Shown in pieces: positions 8,007 through 16,779 of a stretch of DNA of 64,000 nt; position 1 is the first letter of the stretch; each line of letters starts with the position of its first letter. Under the pieces are notes generated by a model. That model saw only the letters and a list, made by a program, of their open reading frames with translations. It was not told the DNA's origin and did not search any database. The DNA is from Cyclobacterium lianum. Lineage in GTDB: Bacteria > Bacteroidota > Bacteroidia > Cytophagales > Cyclobacteriaceae. The stretch covers positions 593,514 to 657,513 of the forward strand of contig NZ_FRCY01000001.1 of NCBI RefSeq assembly GCF_900143075.1, read 5' to 3'. Both the position numbers and the translations under genes were made by a program.

Positions 8007-10397
8007 ATGAGAGCCATTGTCTTTGCCTTGTTCCTGCCCCTGCTTTGGGCCTGTGAATCAAACCCTACCGAAGGTATCTCCCTTTCCGGTCTGCAGGAAC
8101 CTGTAGAGATCATCCGTGATCCATGGGGTGTGAATCACATCTATGCCAAAAACCAGCACGATTTGTTTTTTGCGCAAGGCTATGCTGCTGCCAGGGACCG
8201 TCTTTTTCAATTTGAGATCTGGAGGCGAGAGGCCACCGGCACGGTAGCCGAGATCCTGGGACCCGCCGAATTGCAGCGGGACATCGGTACCCGGCTGTTT
8301 CGGTTCCGGGGAGACATGCAGGAGGAGATGAATCATTACCACCCCGAAGGAGCAGCCATCATCACGGCCTATACGGAGGGTGTCAATGCCTTTATTGAGG
8401 AAGTCCGGTCCAGGCCCGAAGAACTTCCCCTGCCTTTCCGGATGCTCGGTATTTTGCCGGAAAAATGGACACCCGAGGTGGTGATATCCCGGCACCAGGG
8501 GCTGCTGGGTAATATAGAAGAGGAACTGGACCTGGGCAGGGCCGTGGCGCGCCTGGGTGAAGCGCAGGTCAAAGACCTGAAGTGGTTTCATCCCAAAGAC
8601 CCCGATATTGCCCTGGACCCGCAAATTGAGCCGGAAGGGTTGTTTCCCGATATTCTGGCCCTGTACAAGGCCTACCGAAAGCCCCTTTCCTTCCGGCCTG
8701 CCGATATCCTGCCCGAATACCGCGATCCGGAGATGGGCAGCGCAGAGGAAACTGCGGGTCTTGCGGAGGAGGCGCCTTTTTCCCTGGGCAGCAACAACTG
8801 GGTGGTGGACGGTTCGCGTACGGCCAGCGGGCATCCCTACATGGCCAACGATCCGCACCGGACCATCGCCGTCCCCTCGCTGCGCTACATGGTGCACCTG
8901 AATGCCCCCGGATGGGATGTGATCGGAGGAGGGGAACCCGAAATCCCCGGCATCTTCATCGGCCATAACGGCTACGGGGCCTGGGGACTCACCGTGTTCC
9001 GGACCGACTGAGAAGACCTGTACGTGTACGAACTGAATCCGGAGAATCTCAACCAATACCGCTACGATGGGGCCTGGGAAGACATGGAGATCCTTACCGA
9101 GACCATCCCGGTAAAGGGCCAGGAGGATCAGGAAGTTAGCCTGCGCTATACCCGTCACGGACCGGTGACCTATGTGGATTCCGTGCACCATAGGGCCTAT
9201 GCGGTACGCTGTGCCTGGCTGGAACCCGGAGGAGCTCCCTACCTGGCTTCCCTGCGCATGGACCAGGCAAAAAGCTGGGAGGAATTTCGGGAGGCCTGTG
9301 CCTACAGCCATATTCCCGGGGAGAACATGGTCTGGGCAGACAAGGACGGTACCATTGGCTGGCAGGCCGTGGGCATTGCGCCCATTCGGCGGAATTTCAG
9401 CGGCCTGGTGCCCGTGCCCGGAGACGGGCGCTACGACTGGGAGGGTTACCTGCCCATTCCCCAGAAGCCCCATACCGTCAATCCCCCGGAAGGCTACTTT
9501 GCTTCGGCCAATCAGAACGTGACGCCTGCCGACTATACCCATTGGGAGGCGATCGGCTTTTCCTGGTCGGATCCCTTTCGCGGTGATCGGGTGGAGGAAG
9601 TGCTGGAAACGAAGAAAGCCGTCACCATGGAAGACATGAAAGCCCTGCAGGTAGACTACCTCAGCATTCCCGCCCGGGAGCTGGTGTCCTATCTGCTGGA
9701 CCTTCCCCTTTCCGGCAAGGCGGCTGCCGACCGGGATCGGCTGCGGGGATGGGACCATAGGCTGGACCCCAACTCCATTCCGGCCGCCATTTACGTGGCC
9801 TTTGAAGATGCGCTGCTGCGGCTGGCTAGCGAACGCCTGGTGCCGGAAGCCGGAAGAGAAGCCATCGGCCGCATCCAGCTGAAGAAAATCCTGGACTGGA
9901 TCGCTGCACCGGACGAACGCTTTGGCCCTGATCCCGAGGCCGGCCGGGACCGCCTGCTGGCCGATGCCTTTGCGCAGGGATTGGCCGACCTGGAGGAAAA
10001 CCTGGGAGCGAATCGGGATGCCTGGCAGTACGGGCAGGAGCGCTTCAAGCACGTGTACCTGGTCCACAGCCTGGGAGCGCTGGGGAATGAGCAGGTAAAG
10101 GACCAACTAAACCTGGGGCCCTTGCCTCGGGGCGGCAATGCCTACACTCCCGGATCCACGGGGGGCAACAAGCGGCAAAGTTCCGGTGCTTCCTTTCGGA
10201 TCATTGTGAACACGGGAGCCTGGGACGAAACGCAGGCAACCAATGCCCCCGGTCAGTCCGGCGATCCCAACAGTCCCTTTTACGACAATTTATTCGAATC
10301 CTGGGCCAGGGACGAGTACTTCCCCCTGTACTATTCCCGGGAAAAAATCGATTCCGTGGCCGTGGAAAGGACGGTTCTGGGGCCGGGGAGGTATTAG
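8007..10397 (+). pseudogene. penicillin acylase family lipoprotein, interrupted by one in-frame TGA
   Basis: An Ntn-hydrolase of the penicillin/acyl-homoserine-lactone acylase family that would be about 796 residues long if read through. MRAIVFALFLPLLWAC is a lipoprotein signal. The family's start (DPWGVNHIYAKNQHDLFFAQ, then AARDRLFQFE) is present and the autocatalytic cleavage site lies in LGSNNWVVDG, with the nucleophile Ser at residue 262. At 9009-9011 the frame is stopped by TGA (codon 335) within FRTD-stop-EDLYVYELNP; the same frame then continues without fault to 10397 with the expected beta-subunit sequence (QVDYLSIPAR, DWIAAPDERFGPD, NQNVTPADYTHW). The remembered family consensus at the stop is a small residue, so a GGA-to-TGA change is likely. 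Either a recent pseudogene or a sequencing error. Confidence 0.85.
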
Positions 10398-10439
10398 GTT
10401 GGGTGCAGGGATGGAGAATGGGCCTTTTTAATGTTCAGT

Positions 10440-10610
10440 GCTGATTTTCGTGTTTTTTTTCGCAAAAAGGAAAAAGTAAGTTTTTTTACCTCCGAATTTC
10501 TTAATTTGACCACGAAAAACCGGGAAAATTATATTTGTTATAGTGCATATACACGCAACTCAGCTCCAGAATATAGCTATATATGGATGTTGTACGCAAG
10601 CTAAAAACCT
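10440..10610. repeat. dispersed palindrome-containing repeat, copy 1
   Basis: The gap between the acylase and the convergent AraC gene holds a sequence that recurs upstream of hsdM (32392-32525). Both copies have a T-run, CGAATT, TTAATTTG, CCA, GAAAA and then, exactly 40 bases after TTAATTTG, TAGT-CATA-ACA-GCAACT, followed by TAGCTATATA and GAT-TTGT-C. The core TAGCTA lies inside the palindrome ATATAGCTATAT. No gene is present. It is not positioned as a promoter here, because the gene to its right points towards it. Confidence 0.65.
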
Positions 10611-10654
10611 ACCCCCCAAGAAGAGCAAAGATTGCTATCATATACATTACTGAT

Positions 10655-11479
10655 TTATCTCAATCGGTTCCTGTATTCACTCGGAGTAACGCCTAAGACT
10701 TTCTTTACATATCGAGTGAAAAATGACCGGCTGGAAAACCCCATATTATCGGCTATTTCAGCTATGTTTAATTGCGTGTTTTGAAGTAGGAGTTCCAGGC
10801 GTTCACGGACATACCGTTTAATCCATTCCGAAGCAGTAATGCCGGAAGTAGTCTTGCAAATATAATTCAGATACTTGGGGGTAATGTGCAATTGCTGTGC
10901 ATAAAACCGTACTTCCCGTTCTTTTTTACAATGCTCCTGGACTAATTGGGCAAACCGCTCGTAAAGCGTTCCACTCTGCACCGTACGTTTTCTATTTTCA
11001 ATTTCATTGGCGAATGTGTGCCACATTTCTAGAATGAATAAGCGCATTTGAAATTTCAGCACTTCATGATAAAAGAGGTGCTTTTTCTGTTGCGATTTAT
11101 CGTACAGGAGTTGAAAATTCGACAGGACCCGGTGCTTGTCTTTTTTATCGCCTAAATGCAATACAGGGTATTCCTTAGAATGTAAGGTGGCATCAATGCC
11201 TCTGCTCTGGTCGGGAATATTTTCAAACAGAAACTCCTTTTCCACCAACAATACCGTTGATTTAAAATTTTTTGAATATGCTAAATTTGTCAACTTGCTT
11301 TCTGCAAACCAAAAAACAAATTCCCCTGCTTTGCATACATAAGGTTTGTCATTAAAAACAAATGCCATACTTCCGCTGTGACAGTAGAGATGTGTATGAT
11401 ATCGACCCAAAAAATCATCAGGAAACCGTACATTTACTGATGATTCAAACAAGATCACGCTTTCCTTTTCTCCATTCAT
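10655..11479 (-). CDS. AraC family transcriptional regulator
   Basis: A 274-residue regulator. The N-terminal ~150 residues form a cupin-like sensor domain (GRYHTHLYCHSGSMAFVFND, then KAGEFVFWF) and the C-terminal 100 residues are a double helix-turn-helix: VRFYAQQLHITPKYLNYICK and LNIAEIADNMGFSSRSFFTR, closing with VLGVTPSEYRNR. It is transcribed away from the acetyltransferase gene, with about 113 bases between the two starts, so the shared region probably holds its operator and it probably regulates the acetyltransferase operon, itself or both. The ligand is unknown. Confidence 0.92.
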   Translation of the reverse strand: MNGEKESVILFESSVNVRFPDDFLGRYHTHLYCHSGSMAFVFNDKPYVCKAGEFVFWFAESKLTNLAYSKNFKSTVLLVEKEFLFENIPDQSRGIDATLHSKEYPVLHLGDKKDKHRVLSNFQLLYDKSQQKKHLFYHEVLKFQMRLFILEMWHTFANEIENRKRTVQSGTLYERFAQLVQEHCKKEREVRFYAQQLHITPKYLNYICKTTSGITASEWIKRYVRERLELLLQNTQLNIAEIADNMGFSSRSFFTRYVKKVLGVTPSEYRNRLR

Positions 11480-11564
11480 TTAGGTGCTATTACTTTTTTC
11501 AAGTATACGTAATATGTGACATTATTCATGAAATTCGTGTAATATAAGGAATAAAAAGAACACT

Positions 11565-11572
11565 TACCTTTG
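11565..11572 (+). promoter_or_regulatory. candidate Bacteroidota -7 promoter box (TACCTTTG)
   Basis: TACCTTTG fits the TAnnTTTG -7 consensus of Bacteroidota sigma factors and lies 21 bases before the ATG of the acetyltransferase. I could not find a convincing -33 TTTG at the right spacing, so the assignment rests on the one box. Confidence 0.4.
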
Positions 11573-11592
11573 CTCTATAAAATTTTCCAAAG

Positions 11593-12153
11593 ATGGAATC
11601 AACAGATATTTTCGACAGGTTAAGGAAAGGCGAAACCATACCGCCCAATGACCCACAGGCCTATAAAATGCGTGAGGCTTCATTTGCCACCAAAGAATTG
11701 TTGGTACAAATGAACAATTCATCCGATCCCAAAGAAATAAGGGATTTGTTGAGTCGGATTACAGCTTCGGAAATTGAAAAAAGCGTTGCTGTGTTTACTC
11801 CCTTGTATATCAATTATGGAAAACATACCCGGATCGGGAAGAACGTATTTATAAATTTCGATTGTGTATTCCTCGATTTAGGTGGGATCACCATCGAAGA
11901 CAATGTCCTGTTAGCACCGAAAGTCAGCTTGCTCTCTGAAGCACATCCCATTTCACCCAAAGAAAGGCATTCTCTTGTACCAAAACCGATTCATATCAAA
12001 AGGAACGCCTGGATTGGGGCCAATGCCATCATTTTACAAGGGGTCACAATTGGCGAAAACGCGGTGGTCGCGGCAGGGTCGGTCGTTTCCAAAGATGTTC
12101 CTGACAATACCATTGTTGGAGGTACTCCAGCAAAAATTATCAAAACCATTTAA
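11593..12153 (+). CDS. maltose/galactoside-type sugar O-acetyltransferase, left-handed beta-helix
   Basis: A 186-residue hexapeptide-repeat acyltransferase of the Maa/NodL/LacA group, which moves acetyl from acetyl-CoA to a sugar hydroxyl in the cytosol. The N-terminal mac helix region (NDPQAYKMREASFATKELLV) is followed by hexapeptide coils (TRIGKNVFINFDCVFLD, GGITIEDNVLLAPKVSL), the catalytic His in LLSEAHPIS and the closing coils GANAIILQGVTIGENAVVAA and DVPDNTIVGGTPAKIIK. Length matches the family. The gene is divergent from an AraC regulator and followed after 12 bases by a DUF4440-type lipoprotein gene, suggesting one operon. Confidence 0.92.
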   Translation: MESTDIFDRLRKGETIPPNDPQAYKMREASFATKELLVQMNNSSDPKEIRDLLSRITASEIEKSVAVFTPLYINYGKHTRIGKNVFINFDCVFLDLGGITIEDNVLLAPKVSLLSEAHPISPKERHSLVPKPIHIKRNAWIGANAIILQGVTIGENAVVAAGSVVSKDVPDNTIVGGTPAKIIKTI

Positions 12154-12165
12154 AATAAATAAACT

Positions 12166-12621
12166 ATGAAATTTAATTTGATAATCCTTGTTGCAGCTTA
12201 TGTATTTCTTACAGGTTGCGATGAAAAAAAGTCAACTATGGAAAATAAAAATGACGCTGAGCGAGAAGTATTAGCTGCTCATGAGAAACGGAGGCTTGCC
12301 ACACTAAGTGGTGACGCTGATGCAGTTGCTTCAATGATGACCGAAGACCTTACGTTCACTCACGCTAATGCGGTTGTAGAGAGTAAAGCACAATTCATTG
12401 AAGCATTGGAAACACGCAGGCTGCAATATCAAGCCATTACTGACGAAAAAGATATTGCAGTTAGGGTTCATGGCGGTACTGGTGTTGTTTCAGGTATATG
12501 TCGCATTTTGGTAGATGCTTCAGGGACAATGATTGACATACGTGTAGAATTTACTGAATTGTGGGTTAGAGAGCAGGATACATGGAAAATGATGCTCTGG
12601 CATGCCACCGAAGTAAGGTAG
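12166..12621 (+). CDS. lipoprotein with NTF2-like (DUF4440-type) domain
   Basis: A 151-residue lipoprotein. MKFNLIILVAAYVFLTGC is the signal with the lipidated Cys at residue 18. The mature part is an NTF2-like fold of the SnoaL/DUF4440 group: a helix (EREVLAAHEKRRLATLSGDA) followed by VASMMTEDLTFTHANAVV, then strands ending in the typical WVREQDTWKMMLWHATEV. Such proteins bind small molecules or act as isomerase-like enzymes; the role here is unknown. It follows the sugar acetyltransferase closely on the same strand. Confidence 0.83.
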   Translation: MKFNLIILVAAYVFLTGCDEKKSTMENKNDAEREVLAAHEKRRLATLSGDADAVASMMTEDLTFTHANAVVESKAQFIEALETRRLQYQAITDEKDIAVRVHGGTGVVSGICRILVDASGTMIDIRVEFTELWVREQDTWKMMLWHATEVR

Positions 12622-12680
12622 TTCGGCTTGCTGTACTGCATATTTTCATCACGGAAGAAGACTAAGATATTTCAAAAATA

Positions 12681-13433
12681 ATGAAAAATACCGTCCTCCT
12701 TATTTGTATTCTTTTTTATGCTTTAAATGTTTGTTCACAAACGGAGCAAAGCAACAAAACACAAATCGCTGGCAAAGCTGGTATTACCAATAACGGTATT
12801 TCATTCATTCCTAACTTTTCGCTGGAACAACCTGCGGCCATCTTTAATCTTTTATTGGAAAAAGGACGATTTAGTTTTGAACCGGAATTAACCTTTTCCT
12901 TGGAAGAAGGTAGGCCATGGTACCAGGTATACTGGTTGCGATATAAAATTATCGAAGGGGACAAGTTTAAGCTGCGTGCCGGAGGGCATCTTGGTCTGAA
13001 CTTTGCTAAGATACCGGATTCCACTAATAATGAAATAATTAAAACAGAACGTTATTTAGTTGGGGAATTGGTTCCTACGTATCAAATTTCTGATAAGATC
13101 ATGGTCGGAATGCAATATATGATTTCGAAAGGCTACGACATTGGTACGAATGAGCTTCAGCACTTTTTAGCGCTTACCGCCAATTTCAGCAACATCAAAT
13201 TATCCAAATCGATGGAGTTTGAGATATCACCACAGGTTTTTTATCTCTCTTCTTTTGACTTTGGCGAAGGGTATTATATGGCATCAGCATTTAAGCTCTC
13301 CAAAAGGAATTTCCCCTTATCAATTTCTTCCGTAATGAACAAGAAGATCTCAAGCAGCATCGCTGGAAAAGACTTTTTATGGAACGTGATCCTTACCTAT
13401 TCCTTTGGTAATGGTATCATTTCTAAACCCTAA
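12681..13433 (+). CDS. hypothetical exported protein, probable outer-membrane beta-barrel
   Basis: A 250-residue protein with an N-terminal signal peptide (MKNTVLLICILFYALNVCSQ) and alternating hydrophobic/polar strands, for example GRFSFEPELTFSLEEG, WYQVYWLRYKI, FKLRAGGHLGLNF and KIMVGMQYMISKG, ending in WNVILTYSFGNG. This pattern suggests a 10- to 12-stranded outer-membrane barrel. I do not recognise a named family. The Cys at residue 18 is followed by SQ, so a lipobox is possible but weak. It may be the last gene of the acetyltransferase-lipoprotein operon. Confidence 0.7.
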   Translation: MKNTVLLICILFYALNVCSQTEQSNKTQIAGKAGITNNGISFIPNFSLEQPAAIFNLLLEKGRFSFEPELTFSLEEGRPWYQVYWLRYKIIEGDKFKLRAGGHLGLNFAKIPDSTNNEIIKTERYLVGELVPTYQISDKIMVGMQYMISKGYDIGTNELQHFLALTANFSNIKLSKSMEFEISPQVFYLSSFDFGEGYYMASAFKLSKRNFPLSISSVMNKKISSSIAGKDFLWNVILTYSFGNGIISKP

Positions 13434-13672
13434 TGATTGATAAATTCAGTAAAACAACGGACAAGCAGCCTATGGTGACTACAACGTAACGAAAGAATCC
13501 ATTATACCATCACAATCCTTGTTAATGAAGCATTTATGTATATGTAATCTCACGAGAGTTCCCTTTTCTTTCATAAATTGCTTTAATATTTATAGGGCAG
13601 ATAAAAAAGGCCAGCGTACAATAACTAAGCATTCTGACGGCCGGAATAGCCTGCTCTGAATGCAGTGTTGAA

Positions 13673-13760
13673 CCCATCGGCTGGCTCAGGATAAACCCTT
13701 CGACTAGCTCAGGGTAAACCCTCCGGCCGGCTCAAGGTAATCCCTTCGGCAGGCTCAGGG
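13673..13760. repeat. four-unit 23-bp tandem repeat of a short palindromic element
   Basis: Four copies start at 13673, 13696, 13719 and 13742, exactly 23 bases apart. Each is a 19-base partly palindromic unit close to CCCTTCGGCAGGCTCAGGG joined by a 4-base spacer (TAAA or TAAT; the first unit ends ATAAA). The units differ from each other at several positions, and the last runs into an IS91-type transposase remnant. A single similar copy (CCCTTCGGCAAGC) lies at about 30727. Related CTTCGACAAGCTCAGG sequences are common interspersed repeats in Bacteroidota, as I recall. Confidence 0.85.
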
Positions 13761-14268
13761 GGGCCTGCAATGAATATTTGAAGGGTTGGTGGGTATTTGG
13801 ATTACTATGGGAATGATTTTCCCGTCTTTGATTTCTTGGCTTACGGTGATTGAAAAAATTACTGAATTTACGTTTTTCGTTGGCCGATGAGGCTTTTTTA
13901 GTAGATGTTGTCCACTTGTTTATGGGTTTTGGGGCGGATTTTGGGTTTTTTTTACCATTTGGGCAATAAGCTACCAGGTGCTTTTTGTTTTGTTTGCTGA
14001 TTTTGTTGAGCCAGTTAGCTGGTGGCCCCCTTTGGTCGAAACATGCCACTGTATGCAATTCTGCGGTCTTGCAACAACGACACTTTCTGAGCAGGTTAGC
14101 TGATTTTTCTCCAAGTTCTACTAAAACCTGACCGATCTGACTGATGCTATTTCCTTTGTGGCTAGCCTTGAAAGCAGTGGCCAGTATTCCATAAAGCCTG
14201 ATGCGGGTAAAGCCTTTGGGTATAATGGGTAGTGTAAACCTTCGTATCCATCCGAGGAACCCATTAAA
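13732..14268 (-). pseudogene. IS91-family transposase, C-terminal remnant
   Basis: On the minus strand a frame open from 14268 to 13732 reads RRFTLPIIPKGFTRIRLYG followed by ILATAFKA and a Cys-rich KCRCCKT. The RRF-H/P-x(3)-PKGF-RIR-YG block is the hallmark near the C-terminus of IS91-type (Y2, rolling-circle) transposases. Upstream of N-G-F-L-G-W the frame ends at a TAA and the catalytic HUH and two-tyrosine parts are absent within reach, so only the tail survives. The far end is a basic low-complexity stretch that finally runs into the 23-bp repeat. It is a scar of a past insertion. Confidence 0.75.
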
Positions 14269-14668
14269 TTACTATAGGAGTCATGAATGGGATTTATTAT
14301 TGGGCTTTTTTAGGCCGGTAATTTTCCCGGTTGGCGGGCAGCAGCCGGTAGCGTTCCTTTTGTTTGGGCAGTTTTTAAATCCTTTATTCTGTTTTACCAT
14401 CTTTTTTTGGTTCGGATTTGTAATTCCGAACCTATTGCGGAGATTGCGAACTTCCGCTAAGCGTTTATCCTTCATCTTTGTGGTGTTATCATCAAATCCC
14501 GTCAAATATGACATCGAAGCTATCCCCTGGAGCAAATTGCAGAAGCGCACAAATATGTGGAACAGGGGCACAAGGAAAGAAATGTGGGCCTTGCCCCTGC
14601 CTAAATCTGGCAAAGACTGATTTGAACCTATTCCTTTATCAAAACGGATCATTACCTATCGAAAAACC
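14269..14668. other. non-coding stretch with REP-like hairpins
   Basis: No credible gene lies between the IS91 remnant and the serine hydrolase. Open frames on both strands here have no family resemblance. The only structure seen is the hairpin doublet at 14409-14457, listed separately. Confidence 0.6.
14409..14457. repeat. REP-like hairpin doublet
   Basis: Two hairpins lie 4 bases apart: GGTTCGGA (14409-14416) pairs with TCCGAACC (14425-14432) across an 8-base loop, and GCGGA (14437-14441) pairs with TCCGC (14453-14457). Paired imperfect palindromes in non-coding DNA are the usual form of REP elements, which are mobilised by RAYT transposases; a RAYT gene is present at 37646-38245. The link is inference. 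Confidence 0.6.
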
Positions 14669-15700
14669 ATGAAAAAGAACTATACCAAACAAGTGCTGAG
14701 AGTAGTCCTGATCCTTGGATCAATCGCCTCGCTCTTCTTTGTTCCCTGGCTGTTGGTGAAAGCCTGGATCCTTCCCCTGCCGGATACCATTCAGGAACAG
14801 TTGGAGGAGGCAATCGCTCATGGGTTTGACGGTATGATCGTCTATATCGACCAGGGGGGTAAGACACCGCAGCAGTATGCTGCTGGCTGGCACAACCGGG
14901 AATCCGAAACACCGGCCAGAGCCGATGCGCTGTTTAAAATTGCAAGTATCAGCAAACTGTATGATGCAGTAGCCGTCACAAAACTGGTAAGTGAGGGACG
15001 GCTTTCTCTTGACAAAACTTTAGCGGAGTACCTGCCTGAACTTGAAGGAAAAATCCAGCATGCAGATAAAATAACGCTAAGGTTGATGATTCAGCACAGG
15101 AGCGGCATTCCCAATTTTACAGATGCACCTGGTTTCTGGGCCTCTCCCACCGGATCCTATGAAGAAAGCCTTGCATTGATACTCGGAAAACCGGCCAACT
15201 TCGAACCCGGTGAAGACTATGAATATTGCAATACCAATTACCTGTTGATCAACAAGATTATGGATGACGTACTGGGGTATGGCAACTTTGAGTTTATCCG
15301 GGAGGAAATTCTAGATTCCCTGAAGCTCAGAAATACATACTCTTCGCTGAAGGAGGTGAATATAGCCGATGTAATGAGTGGCTACCATGTGGGATACGCT
15401 CCTGATCTCAAGACAAATGATCACGGCATGCACGCCACAGCAGCGGATGTAGGTGTTTTTCTGAGGGCCTTGAACGAGGGATCATTGTTTAAACCCGGAG
15501 AACAGGAAATATATGCTTCCCTTTACGAGTACGAGCATGGAGGCTGGGTTCCGGGCTACCAGAGTTTCGCCGCATATCATAAAGATATAGATACCGTAAT
15601 TGTTGCCTTCTACAGCACAACTGACCCTAAGCTTTACAATTGGAACCTGTCGGAAATAATTAACAATAGAATGGCGCAAATAATCAGAAAGAATCAATAG
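14669..15700 (+). CDS. membrane-anchored serine hydrolase, class C beta-lactamase fold (paralogue of 27897-28928)
   Basis: A 343-residue penicillin-binding-protein/beta-lactamase-fold hydrolase. An N-terminal hydrophobic segment (VVLILGSIASLFFVPWLLV) anchors it outside the cytoplasm. The catalytic SxxK is S93-I-S-K96 in ALFKIASISKLYD, the second motif is Y186-C-N188 (normally YxN) and the C-terminal HGG in YEHGGWVPGYQSF stands for the KTG/HxG box. It may act as a peptidase or esterase; the substrate is unknown. A near-identical-length paralogue lies 13 kb downstream. The start ATG at 14669 fits the signal segment. Confidence 0.9.
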   Translation: MKKNYTKQVLRVVLILGSIASLFFVPWLLVKAWILPLPDTIQEQLEEAIAHGFDGMIVYIDQGGKTPQQYAAGWHNRESETPARADALFKIASISKLYDAVAVTKLVSEGRLSLDKTLAEYLPELEGKIQHADKITLRLMIQHRSGIPNFTDAPGFWASPTGSYEESLALILGKPANFEPGEDYEYCNTNYLLINKIMDDVLGYGNFEFIREEILDSLKLRNTYSSLKEVNIADVMSGYHVGYAPDLKTNDHGMHATAADVGVFLRALNEGSLFKPGEQEIYASLYEYEHGGWVPGYQSFAAYHKDIDTVIVAFYSTTDPKLYNWNLSEIINNRMAQIIRKNQ

Positions 15701-15827
15701 CCACGGCACCGCTATTTTCCACTGTCTCAGTAAGTGGGCGGGGAACTCATGTACACCAAGATCAAGACCGCCTGAACACACTAAAAAGGTTTGGGGCGTA
15801 ATAAACAAATCCAAAATAGATCAAAAA

Positions 15828-16421
15828 ATGAAAAGTTACATCCTATTATGTTTGGCATTGGTAATGATGGGTTCCTGTAGCCGTTCATTGACATCTGATA
15901 CCTCCCGGCAACCAACGCTTGCCGATTACCGGCTCGGTGAAAAATGGATTTGGAAATACAAAGGTGTCACCACAGAGGGAGAAGTCCGCTCGGATGGCGA
16001 AGATACCAGAGAAATAGTCAATATGGATGGTGTTTTGGGCATGACCATAGGAAGCGATACTATTCCTGTTACTGACATTGTCAGGCCCGACGAAAGCGGT
16101 ACACCTAAATACGACTGGCCTTTGGAAGTGGGTAAAAAGTGGAAATATGAGAACAACTGGACCAGCCAGGATGGAACAACCGGAAGCCAAAGTCAGGAGG
16201 CAGAGGTATTGAGTTACCGGGAAGAAACGGTAACAGCGGGAACATTCATGGCATACACCATAAAATACACCGGAAGAACCACCAATTCCAGAGGGTATAA
16301 TTCCCATGAAGAGGAGGTTTGGTTATATGCACCTGCGGTTAAAAATTTCATTAAACTGACCCAATCCCAGGGTGATTTTTTTTACGTGGAAGAATTGATC
16401 GAATACACAATGCCTGAGTAA
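15828..16421 (+). CDS. hypothetical lipoprotein
   Basis: A 197-residue lipoprotein with a clear signal (MKSYILLCLALVMMGSC; lipidated Cys at 17). The mature part is rich in beta strands, with repeated pairs such as YRLGEKWIWKYKG and WPLEVGKKWKYENNW, and ends in VWLYAPAVKNFIKLTQS. The G-x-K-W-x-Y-x pattern is common in small periplasmic or surface proteins of Bacteroidota whose function is unknown. I do not recognise a named family with certainty. It follows the serine hydrolase with a gap of about 127 bases on the same strand. Confidence 0.75.
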   Translation: MKSYILLCLALVMMGSCSRSLTSDTSRQPTLADYRLGEKWIWKYKGVTTEGEVRSDGEDTREIVNMDGVLGMTIGSDTIPVTDIVRPDESGTPKYDWPLEVGKKWKYENNWTSQDGTTGSQSQEAEVLSYREETVTAGTFMAYTIKYTGRTTNSRGYNSHEEEVWLYAPAVKNFIKLTQSQGDFFYVEELIEYTMPE

Positions 16422-16440
16422 TGGAACAGATCAGAAATTC

Positions 16441-16779
16441 ACCCACTATTTCGTTACACAACTATTTATTATTCATAGTCAAAGAAACACCTACTATCCC
16501 GCTACCTACAACTACCTGTTTGGGAAAGTAGGATATGGTTTTCAAATCAAACTCTTTGAAGGTGCTTACCTCGGTACCAATGTTAAAATGGGTACTTTCA
16601 CCTATAATAGAAACTCCGAAAACCCCTATGAAGGGTTTTATTCAGTAGATTTTTTTGATAAAACCGGATTCATTTTAGACTTTCAATTTCACCTTAATTT
16701 TTTTTTAACCCCCCCCATCACTGATAAAAGACTTCTTAACCCACATGACGATGACCTCCCGAAAAGGCATTGGTTTTAG
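16441..16779 (+). pseudogene. C-terminal fragment of an outer-membrane beta-barrel-like protein
   Basis: A frame without a proper start reads NTYYPATYNYLFGKVGYGFQ, then GAYLGTNVKMGTFTYN and finally GFILDFQFHLNFFL, a run of amphipathic strands ending in the terminal aromatic-rich strand of outer-membrane proteins; it stops at 16779. No ATG with a signal peptide lies upstream, because the frame enters directly from the end of the previous gene's intergenic region. It looks like the surviving tail of a deleted gene. A short coding tail after HLNFFL (TPPITDK...) is probably out-of-family read-through over a C-run. Confidence 0.55.

Noticed and set aside
9009-9011. TGA as selenocysteine or a reassigned codon
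   Set aside because: There is no Cys/Sec position in this part of the acylase family, no SECIS-like hairpin was evident just after it, and other genes in the window end normally with TGA.
8058-10106. A 682-codon open frame on the minus strand across the acylase gene
   Set aside because: It is antisense to a clear penicillin acylase on the plus strand, has no start context or family resemblance, and arises from the codon bias of the GC-richer gene.
10655-13433. Arsenal of antibiotic resistance around the acetyltransferase
   Set aside because: The acetyltransferase has Maa/NodL sugar-type features (mac helix, SEAHPI) and not those of chloramphenicol or streptogramin enzymes.
13673-13760. Possible CRISPR array (regular 23-bp period)
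   Set aside because: The joints are 4 bases of near-constant sequence, not spacers of ~30 bases, and no cas gene is present.
16588-16779. Independent small gene starting at ATG 16588
   Set aside because: The protein-like sequence continues upstream of that ATG with the same beta-strand character, so the ATG is internal to a remnant.
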